Assembly: GCA_032718475.1 (NCBI GenBank)
Contig: JAUCBJ010008100.1
Span: 1 to 64,000, forward strand
Direction: 5' to 3'
DNA from: Nemertoderma westbladi
Lineage: Eukaryota; Xenacoelomorpha; Nemertodermatida; Nemertodermatidae
Length of the DNA: 64,000 bases
The notes under the pieces were generated by a model. That model was not told where the DNA came from. It did no database searches and saw only the letters and a program-made list of their open reading frames with translations. Within the stretch, counting starts at the first letter, position 1; each line of letters opens with the position of its first letter. Made by a program: the position numbers and the translations under genes. Of this stretch, positions 56,336 through 64,000 are shown piece by piece.

Positions 56336-57760
56336 AAAGTGTAAATAATATTGTAACACGACGTTTACAAAGCTGCATATACTCTTGTAACACGTGGCTT
56401 TTTACTAAGCTGCAAATAATCTTTAACATGAGACGTTTACCTAGCTGAATATAATCTTGTAACACGTGTTGTTTATTAAGCTGCATATTATCTTGTAACA
56501 CGTGTTTTTTACTAAGCTGCATATAATCTTTAACACGAGACGTTTACCTAGCTGCATATAATCTTGTAACACGTAGTGTTTACTAAGGTGCATATAATCT
56601 TGTAACACGTATTGTTTACTAAGGTGCATATAATCTTGTAACACGTATTGTTTACTAAGCTGCATATAATCTTGTAACACGTGGCTTTTTACTAAGCTGC
56701 ATATAATCTTTAACACGAGACGTTTACCTAGCTGCATATAATCTTGCAACACGTATTGTTTACTAAGCTGCATATAATCTTGTAACACGTATTGTTTACT
56801 AAGCTGCATATAATCTTGTAATACGTAGTGTTTACTAAGGTGCATATAATCTTGTACCACGTATTGTTTACTAAGCTGCATATAATCTTTAACACGTGAC
56901 GTTTACCTAGCTGCATATAATATTGTAACACGTGTTGTTTACTAAGCTGCATATAATCTTGTAACACGTATTGTTTACTAAGGTGCATATAATCTTGTAA
57001 CACGTATTGTTTACTAAGCTGCATATAAATTTTAACACGTGACGTTTACCTAGCTGCATATAATATTGTAACACGTGTTGTTTACTAAGCTGCATATAAT
57101 CTTGTAACACGTGTTGTTTACTAAGCTGCATATAATCTTGTAACACGTGTTGTTTACTAAGGTGCATATTATCTTGTAACACTCTATTGTTTACTAAGCT
57201 GCATATAATCTTTAACACGTGACGTTTACCTAGCTGCATATAATATTGTAACACGTGTTGTTTACAAAGGTGCATATGATCTTGTAACACTCTATTGTTT
57301 ACTAAGCTGCATATAGTCTTTAACACGTGACGTTTACCTAGCTGCATATAATCTTGTAACACGTGTTGTTTATTAAGCTGCATATTATCTTGTAACACGT
57401 GTTTTTTACTATGCTGCATATAATCTTTAACACGAGACGTTTACCTAGCTGCATATAATCTTGTAACACGTATTGTTTACTAAGGTGCATATAATATTGT
57501 ACCACGTATTGTTTACTATGCTGCATATAATATTGTAACACGTATTGTTTACTAAGGTACATATAATCTCGTACCACGTATTGTTTACTAAGCTGCATAT
57601 AATATTGTAACACGTATTGCTTACTAAGGTGCATATAATCTTGTAACACGTATTGTTTACTAAGCTGCATATAATCCTGTAACTCGTATTGTTTACTAAG
57701 CTGCATATAATCTTGCAACACGTATTGTTTACTAAGCTGCATATAATAGCTGCATATAAT
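56336..57760. repeat. Minisatellite of about 36 bp after the hAT gene
   Basis: Roughly 39 units of TTGTAACACGTATTGTTTAC followed by TAAGCTGCATATAATC. Many units carry the palindrome AACACGTGTT, and a shorter TTTAACACG(A/T)GACGTTTACCTAGC variant recurs in a higher-order pattern. Unit length is mostly a multiple of three, which creates long minus-strand MQLSKQYVLQDY frames that are not genes. It begins about 20 bases after the hAT stop codon. Confidence 0.95.
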
Positions 57761-57792
57761 CATTATTCAAGAAATATTTTTTACATGATGAT

Positions 57793-57808
57793 GGGGGGGG
57801 GGGGGGGG
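57793..57808. repeat. Poly-G tract
   Basis: Sixteen consecutive G residues. Confidence 0.9.
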
Positions 57809-57906
57809 CGTGGGTGGTCAAAATTATAGGTGATCTGGCATTTATAAATGGGCCCTTATTTTGGGATTTCCCGGGCCCCTCACTTGTTCCCACCACGCCA
57901 CTGCCA

Positions 57907-57930
57907 CCCCCCCCCCCCCCCCCCCCCCCC
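57907..57930. repeat. Poly-C tract
   Basis: Twenty-four consecutive C residues about 100 bases from the G tract. The two could pair or form quadruplex structures, and homopolymer length is often unreliable in assemblies. Confidence 0.9.
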
Positions 57931-57949
57931 TGAGAGACGGGGAGTCGGG

Positions 57950-58335
57950 TTTTGCGTATAATTTACCTGCTTTTTGTCATATCATATTATCAGTGAGGTT
58001 GAAGGGGTTCAGTACTAATCCGTCTGGTCTGGTATTATATAATAATGAAACCTCAGACGAATTAGTAAATAGAAAGTATAGTGCAGAAGGAGAAGATTTA
58101 CATTTGGTTAGATTAAAAGACTAGAGGAATACTGATAAAGGTGACAGTAATGTATCATTTTATTTACCTTAGTTATTATTCGGCATCTGGGCAAATATTT
58201 ATTATGTTATGTAATATAAGGATTTATTTCATAGAGAGAACAGAAGTTCGAATAATATTTTTATATAATAATTGTAATATGAAGTTAGCTTAGTCTTGTC
58301 CTTTTTTGAGTGTAAAGAACAGTTTGTTAACGTAA
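57950..58335 (+). repeat. Segmental duplication, block A, right copy
   Basis: Partner of 5035-5345. A plus-strand frame (ending at 58124) gives ILSVRLKGFSTNPSGLVLYN and on to LVRLKD. The frame is broken in the left copy, so I do not call a gene; it may be a decayed 3' exon. Confidence 0.65.
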
Positions 58336-58499
58336 CTCCAAAATATAAACGACTTTCTTTCTTTCATAATATTTTGCATTATTGTGTCCATTTATATTAT
58401 AAAAACATGCTCAGGGTAGGTGGTTAGTGAGAAAAATCGAAAATTATGTCGCAATAAAATTTGTAAGACAGTAGTATGACACTTTTAGAAAAGATTACA

Positions 58500-59030
58500 T
58501 TGAATATGTAGGAATAGCGCTCGTAAGTGGTGGTGATGTGGGTGGAGTCACATCACACAGGAAGAATCTACGGTTACGAGAAACAGTTTTAATGGCCAAA
58601 GGGTGTCTGGATAGTGTAGCGCCGATGGGGTCCAGGCTCGAAAATGGTCCCCATATAGTCCCAATTGTGGGAGCGTTGTCCTGGACCATAACAGGATGTG
58701 TTGCAAGAGGTGGGAGGTTGTGGACCACCTTATATTCGGTGATTCTAGAGTGGTGTAGGGGAGGCGTAGTGGTGTACCGTCTGCAGATGCCATATGGTGG
58801 TCAGTGTGGTGCTGGAATTTTGGAACTATGGTACGCTGGAATGTGAGTCCATAGTGGGTGGCCATTAGACGATTTACCCATAGCTCGAAATCTTTTTAGG
58901 ACCTCCCAGAGGGCCGTGATGATCAAGGAGCCAATACAAGCATAAAAGGCTGGCCAGAAGAATTTCCAGGTTGCTATACCAGCAACTGGGCATTGGAGAG
59001 TGGCTGTGTCGCTGCCTGTTTCAATTTGAC
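58500..59030 (-). other. Unrecognised region with one hydrophobic minus-strand segment
   Basis: Minus-strand sequence around 58990-58905 reads WKFFWPAFYACIGSLIITAL, a possible membrane helix. It then runs into short overlapping frames (58865-58548, 58728-58495) with no recognisable domain. It may be an exon of an unidentified gene or a pseudogene. Confidence 0.3.
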
Positions 59031-59044
59031 TGATTTTTTGTAGT

Positions 59045-59624
59045 TGTGAGTATTCCTCGAATTTCTCTCATTTGGCTTTTATTATTTGCTCATATTGTTT
59101 TCGGAGGTCCCAGTATTATTTTTGTTAGAAATAGATGACATTAGAGTTTGTTTGGTCTGTATCTCACTCTGTGGGACACAGTCGGTCTGTCACTCAGCAT
59201 CATACAATTATTTACCAAGGTGGGGTTGATGAGATTATCGACTGGGTTCCTTCGATTGCTGGAGTTGGTGATCAGTGCTCCATAAATATCGGATGGGATT
59301 TCATGGTTATAGACTGTGGTTTGTACACTACATTGTTTGAAGCAGAAATTTCCGAAAAAGAAAATTCCGTATCAATATTTAAACTTCCCGGAGATCCGGG
59401 ATCATTGCTTATTCCCCAGATCAATGGTCACTGTTATGTGGAAGCTTATGGATGTCGAATTATCTCGTGTAGCTATTGGCAACATTCCATCGCTACGCAG
59501 AAAATATTTGATATCAGATGGATTCGCGGCTGGGTTACATCTTTTAATATGGATATGTGCTTTTCTAACTGGTACTAAAGCAATGCGGCACATATACTGT
59601 AGTACCACCTACAGGACTCTTTAA
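59045..59624 (+). other. Duplicated block B, right copy, with unrecognised frames
   Basis: 59045-59225 matches 5925-6110. Two overlapping plus-strand frames follow: 59135-59578 (147 codons, with IINGHCYVEAYGCRI-like segment) and 59316-59624 (102 codons, ending with a hydrophobic FAAGLHLLIWICAFLTG segment). Neither has a domain I recognise, and only one at most can be real. Low confidence in coding. Confidence 0.35.
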
Positions 59625-59629
59625 ACCTC

Positions 59630-60515
59630 TAAGTCGTAGGACAAAGAAGCGCACCTAACCGTCTGTATCAAATCTGGTCCCACCCCGTTTGGTCCCAGAC
59701 GGTAACCTGGTGTTTTGCACTGTTTCCAATAGCGCGAAGCTGCACCAAGTTTATTACGACTTTTAACATTGTACATTTTTCAGACTTTGATTTCAACATA
59801 TTTTTGATAGACTTTTTGAGTATATTTTTCAGAGTGTTTTAGCATTACGAAACAATTAAAATACATTATTTTATGACGTACTATTTTTCGGTTACAATTT
59901 TTTGGATTGTATTATTTTTCGAGGCTATACTTTGGATCCTAACGGACCTAAAGCACCCCTCACCCGGTTTCTCTTTTTCCCTCTTCCCAGAAGTTTTTCA
60001 ATGTTGTTACGTATACCCTACCCTATTTTTATACCAAAAGGAAGGAATATAACATCTGGAGAGAACAGAAATGATTAGTACTATCTTGAAAGGGTTGTGG
60101 GTGGATGTCCGTAAATAACAAGTCATTTAAGAACCTTGTATTATTGCAAGGTATATTTCAAGTCAGTCTTGTCACCGAGAAACCAAAACAATAAGGAAAG
60201 TGTATTAGCATTTGGGAACTTTTTTAGAGAAACAAAGCCGTTTTAGGAGCTTATCGTGCCAGAGGTACGATAAGCACGAGAAATCCATTACAAAGAATAG
60301 GTCTACATTAATTGAAATCGCAAAGAATTGTTTTCGAATGACTTCATCTGTTTATATTTAGAAGGACGCGGTGACTCACTGAAAATACATAGTAAATGTA
60401 TGGCGTAGGGAAATATATCGCCCTGGCGATTTGGTTGTGCGAAATTTTTTCCATACAAATAAATATAAACTAATTATTATACACCAAACAATGTATTGGT
60501 GAAGTCCAACATAAC
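59630..60515. other. No recognised feature
   Basis: AT-rich intergenic DNA between block B and the upstream block of ACSBG copy 2. A short inverted CTTATCGTGCC/GGTACGATAAG sequence lies at 60250-60274. Nothing else is seen. Confidence 0.5.
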
Positions 60516-60518
60516 ATA

Positions 60519-60725
60519 TAGGATTACCCCTAAAGCTTTGAAGCTTATTTCAACACAAAATCACTACAATAACAAAAACTAATATAAAACGTAATTATGC
60601 TATGTACAACTTCACCGAGAGCGTGACAATGCCAGACTCAACGATAAAGGTGTAACTAGTTATAAAACGTAATTAGGGTACATAGTAAATGTTTAATAAC
60701 CGATTAACTTACTGTAGAACTATTG
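60519..60725. repeat. Duplicated block upstream of ACSBG copy 2
   Basis: Partner of 11808-12043. It probably contains part of the ancestral promoter region, because order and distance to the gene are compact here. Similarity resumes in the 85 bases before the start codon (61022-61106 against 13668-13751). Confidence 0.75.
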
Positions 60726-61106
60726 TATTTAGTTTTACACTGCACACGGAAATGAGATTCAACTGTCGATTTAAAACAATGTTGATAATTTAGGTTTATC
60801 ATTTCAACATTCAGTTTAATTTCTTTTGTACCAACACTACTTCATTCTATATTTTATCAAAGTATTAAACAGCAAAAAAGTACCAATCAATTTAAGAATA
60901 AAATTACGTATTACATGCAAAAAACAAAGAAAATTATTTTTCAATATTTCTCGCTACTCTTTATCAAACTCAATGACGCTCGTAAATGAAATACATCGAA
61001 AATATATATAAAAAAGTACATCCCAAGTAATAAATAATTATTTTTACTTTATTATTAATGAAACTAAATTTATAGAATCAATCAAGTTTAATTTAAATAA
61101 CTGCTG

Positions 61107-63203
61107 ATGTCGCTACAAAGTCATGAATCAGGCGGTTCGCCTCACTCAATCACAGATTACTCTGCAAATAAAGAGACTAATGAATACAACAGTGGAACAG
61201 CTACATCTGCTGTGGATAGCGGTGACCTTCTACCCAATGATGTGGGTGCAGGAGTCCATCCAAAAATTGCGCCAGCAAATCAACTATGGTCTACAGACCC
61301 GCTAGAACCAGTGCAACTACGCACCAAGGAAGCCAAAACCTTAACAATACATGATCTATTCACAAAGACTTTGGAGAAAAATGGAAGTGAGCTGGCATTA
61401 CGTACAACAGGTCTGGACACTAAGGTGTGGAGTTACAGTCAGTACTACGATACATCCCGTCGAGCAGCCCGTAGTATGATCCATCTCGGAGTAGAGCCAG
61501 GAATGGGAGTTGGAATCATTGGATTTAACGCACCTCATTGGCTCTTTGCCAACATTGGCGCCATATTCGCAGGGGGTGTATCCGTGGGTTTCTACACAAC
61601 AAACAATGAGGTTACCTGTCAGTTCATAGCCAAAGACAGCCGAACGCGACTGATATTCGTAGACAACGCGGCCCAACTCAAGAAGATACTCGCGATTAGA
61701 AACAATTTGCCACAGTTAAATGCAATAATCATTTGGGACAAGAGTTATGATGTATCCAATGAAACATCTGGGGTTTACACTTGGGATAAATTTATAGGTC
61801 TGGGTGAATATGTTGATGATGAGACTTTGAACAAACGAATAGCCAATCTACGTGTAAATATGTGTTGCTCGATTATCTACACATCTGGCACAACTGGGAA
61901 TCCCAAAGGGGTCATGTTGGCTCATGATAATATCACATGGGCGGCGACTAATACTCCCCGTGAGTTTGGCTTTCTCAATGATGCTCAAGACACTGTTGTG
62001 AGTTACCTGCCACTCAACCACATTGCTGCACAGATGTTGGACATCTACATGACTCTCACAGTGGCAGGGACTGTAGTCTTTGCCCAACCAGATGCATTGA
62101 AGGGGTCACTGGAAGTGACACTCCGTGAGGCTAGACCCACTCTATTTATGGGAGTGCCGCGTGTCTGGGAGAAGATCATGGAAGCAATGTTAGCCAAGGG
62201 CGCACAAGTCTCTGGAATAAAACAACAAGTGGCCAAGCGGGCCAAAACTATTGGTCTGCATGGTAATAGGGACAAACTAGCTGGGAAGCAGCCACCAATG
62301 AAGTTCAGAGTTGCAGAGAAACTGATTTTCAAGAAAATCCGATATAATATGGGGTTGGATCGGTGCCGCTTGTTCCTGACAGGAGCAGCACCAATCTCAC
62401 GAGATGTTGTCGAGTACTTCCTCAGTGTCAACATCCCAATCAATGATGTTTATGGTATGAGTGAGAGCAGTGGGCAGCACTTCAAGTCCCAGTTTCCAGA
62501 CACACCACTAGGGAGCTGTGGACAGACAATGCAGGGAACTGATGCTACTTTACATGTTGGGCCTGAAGGTGATGAACTCTGGCTCAAGGGGCGCAATATA
62601 TTTATGGGTTACATAGGCCAGTCGGAGAAAACAAAAGAGGTACTTGATGAAGATGGGTGGCTGCACACTGGGGATCTCGGAAGAGTCGACGAGAATCAGT
62701 TCTACTACATAACTGGGAGAATCAAAGAGTTAATAATAACAGCTGGGGGGGAGAACATCCCACCGGTAATCATTGAAGAAAACATTAAGGAGCAGCTTCC
62801 TTGCATATCCAATGTGTGTCTTATTGGAGACCAACGTAAATACTTAACGTGTTTATTAACCCTTAAAGTGGAGGTTGATGAAGAAGGGGAACCTTCACAC
62901 GTTCTAACAATGCCAGTTAAGCGCTGGTGTCAGGAGTTGGGAAGCCACGCCAAGACTGTTGATGATGTCAGATCCGGTAGAGACATTAAGGTAAACAGGG
63001 CCATCGACAAGGGGTTGTTAAACGCAAACAAACGGGCTGCCTCTCGGGTTCAGAAGGTTCAGAAATACCGTGTTTTGGCTTGCGATTTCTCAGTGGAAGG
63101 AGGAGAACTCGGTCCTACTCTGAAACTTAAACGTCACTTCATTCATACTAAGTATATAGATGTTATTGAATCCATGTACAGCGAAGATGACACACGATCT
63201 TAA
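61107..63203 (+). CDS. Long-chain acyl-CoA synthetase, ACSBG (bubblegum) type, copy 2
   Basis: Intact, intronless frame of 698 codons, very similar to copy 1 along its whole length. It keeps the canonical adenylate signature YTSGTTGNPKGVM (about residue 260), then YLPLNHIAAQ, GAAPIS, YGMSESSGQH, GWLHTGDLG and GRIKELIITAGGENIPP, so all the visible residues expected for ATP and CoA use are present. Copy 1 differs in the signature (Ile for Thr) and around residues 278-290 (AATNTPREFGF against TVNAFISEFGI). The C-terminal ten residues also differ (DDTRS against DDFTSET). Predicted role: activation of long or very-long-chain fatty acids at intracellular membranes. Both flanks are shared with copy 1, so this is a DNA-level duplicate. 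Confidence 0.94.
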   Translation: MSLQSHESGGSPHSITDYSANKETNEYNSGTATSAVDSGDLLPNDVGAGVHPKIAPANQLWSTDPLEPVQLRTKEAKTLTIHDLFTKTLEKNGSELALRTTGLDTKVWSYSQYYDTSRRAARSMIHLGVEPGMGVGIIGFNAPHWLFANIGAIFAGGVSVGFYTTNNEVTCQFIAKDSRTRLIFVDNAAQLKKILAIRNNLPQLNAIIIWDKSYDVSNETSGVYTWDKFIGLGEYVDDETLNKRIANLRVNMCCSIIYTSGTTGNPKGVMLAHDNITWAATNTPREFGFLNDAQDTVVSYLPLNHIAAQMLDIYMTLTVAGTVVFAQPDALKGSLEVTLREARPTLFMGVPRVWEKIMEAMLAKGAQVSGIKQQVAKRAKTIGLHGNRDKLAGKQPPMKFRVAEKLIFKKIRYNMGLDRCRLFLTGAAPISRDVVEYFLSVNIPINDVYGMSESSGQHFKSQFPDTPLGSCGQTMQGTDATLHVGPEGDELWLKGRNIFMGYIGQSEKTKEVLDEDGWLHTGDLGRVDENQFYYITGRIKELIITAGGENIPPVIIEENIKEQLPCISNVCLIGDQRKYLTCLLTLKVEVDEEGEPSHVLTMPVKRWCQELGSHAKTVDDVRSGRDIKVNRAIDKGLLNANKRAASRVQKVQKYRVLACDFSVEGGELGPTLKLKRHFIHTKYIDVIESMYSEDDTRS

Positions 63204-63440
63204 ATATATGACTTCACCAGTGAAACTTAAACGAGAGACATAATGGTGATTATCGGAGCCAACAATTAATTGGACAGTAAGCTAATTTTATCATTTTAAA
63301 TGGAAAGTTTTAGAAGGAAAAAAGGTAACTTAAATTGTGATTATCGCGATGTGATTGTCTGAATGGCCAATATATTAGCTCTCGAATGGGCCTTAAATCA
63401 TCATGATTGGACAGCTAGATCCAGAGTTACTATTTATTAG
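63204..63440. repeat. Duplicated 3' flank of ACSBG copy 2
   Basis: Partner of 15855-16130. It includes a relic of the copy 1 end just after the stop (GACTTCACCAGTGAAACTTAA). Copy 2 therefore gained an earlier stop through a small change near its C terminus. Confidence 0.75.
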
Positions 63441-63764
63441 CCAGTTGTAAGACTTGATTACTGTAAGAAAAAAAAGCTTCTGACTACTGACTCGACTACT
63501 ACCTACTATCTACTGACCTAGAGCAAAAAGGCTATAACGATTTTGATGAAATTTTGCATGAACCATTTAAACAGATTTCTAAGGGTACTTGTGAAATCGC
63601 AATTTAAATTAAAACATCTCAACTTGTTTTATTCAACTCAACTTGTCGCTCTATTTTCAGTTGTCTCTATGTTCAGTTGTCTCTATGTTCAAAGTGGAGA
63701 ATTCCTGAGAAATAAGATTTCAAAGATTAGACCGACAGACCGAATGTCGCATACGAGGTAGAGA

Positions 63765-63802
63765 GAGCTTAGCATATGGGTACCAACCCGTATGCTAAGC
63801 TC
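63765..63802. other. 16-bp inverted repeat hairpin
   Basis: GAGCTTAGCATATGGG and CCCGTATGCTAAGCTC are separated by TACCAA. As RNA every position pairs, one as G-U. No gene, poly-T or transposon end is recognisable next to it. Confidence 0.6.
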
Positions 63803-64000
63803 GCTTATTCATTTATAAGAATTTATCTTTTATTTATTAACCTATCTCAACTTATACATAGCATAATGAAAAAAAATCATACCCAAAAGAATATAAGTAC
63901 CAATGTAATAAACCAAAATATAACAATATAGAGGGCCATCGATAACTGGATACAAACTAAAACGGTAAGAAAATATCAATAAGAACAAAAAACGGAATAA
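63803..64000. other. AT-rich window end without features
   Basis: Nothing recognisable. Confidence 0.5.

Noticed and set aside
56336-57760. CRISPR-like array
   Set aside because: Units are contiguous tandem copies with no unique spacers, in a eukaryotic sequence.
56262-57763. Several minus-strand frames with repeated MQLSKQYVLQDY
   Set aside because: By-products of the 36-bp minisatellite.
58495-59000. Copper-transporter-like minus-strand gene
   Set aside because: Only one hydrophobic segment is suggestive. The Met-rich motifs and remaining helices are not found and the frame is broken.

Overview
The window looks like repeat-rich DNA from a metazoan, most likely an invertebrate. It is AT-rich and gene-poor, with at least one GT-AG intron. 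It holds BEL/Pao LTR retrotransposons, several LINE families, a ZMYM/DUF4371-type hAT gene, MITEs and minisatellites. The species cannot be named from sequence alone. The only intact host-like genes are two intronless paralogues of an ACSBG ('bubblegum') long-chain acyl-CoA synthetase, at 13752-15854 and 61107-63203.

Left arm (1-22 kb): two blocks of a 21-bp minisatellite flank a decayed LINE (1650-2880). Then come a frameshifted transposon-type gene (3440-4502), scattered 3' ends of one LINE family whose tails are (TAG)n, a second decayed LINE (8060-9640), a MITE (11152-11697) and ACSBG copy 1. After that come a low-information stretch and a small duplicated block that a 5'-truncated LINE has split (19922-20573, 10-bp target duplication). 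Right arm (56-64 kb): a 1.4-kb minisatellite of about 36-bp units, a decayed region and ACSBG copy 2. The decayed region plus ACSBG occurs in the same order in both arms (5.0-6.2 kb with 11.8-16.0 kb; 58.0-59.3 kb with 60.5-63.4 kb). The window is therefore an old tandem segmental duplication, and the transposons arrived between and within its halves.

Centre (21.66-56.32 kb): a hAT transposase-like gene is cut in two by a giant BEL/Pao element on the minus strand (22705-55203, target duplication ATGCC). A second member of the same family, on the plus strand, is inserted inside it (25529-36853, target duplication ATAGG). The opposed LTRs look like long terminal inverted repeats, but TG...CA ends, 5-bp target duplications and a purine tract next to the 3' LTR show they are LTRs. 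Without the inner copy the outer element is about 21 kb; without its two MITE passengers it is nearer 19 kb. It consists of a 1.15-kb LTR, a roughly 1.9-kb leader, gag-pro-pol (49716 to 41515), a conserved noncoding spacer of about 1.8 kb, then a further coding region of about 4 kb (39698 to 36859, continued 25523 to 23932), then the LTR. I cannot assign this post-pol region ('ORF3') to a known family. It has a Cys-rich putative metal-binding segment and a basic C terminus, and no convincing signal peptide or membrane anchor, so it does not look like a captured envelope gene. Both subfamilies carry it. The inner copy has lost RT and integrase through in-frame deletions yet keeps one uninterrupted 1142-codon Gag-protease ORF.

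The best candidates for something undescribed are ORF3, the conserved spacer in front of it, an array of five ATACCGGTAT palindromes just upstream of gag in both copies, and a set of in-frame splice-donor-like sites in gag-pro.
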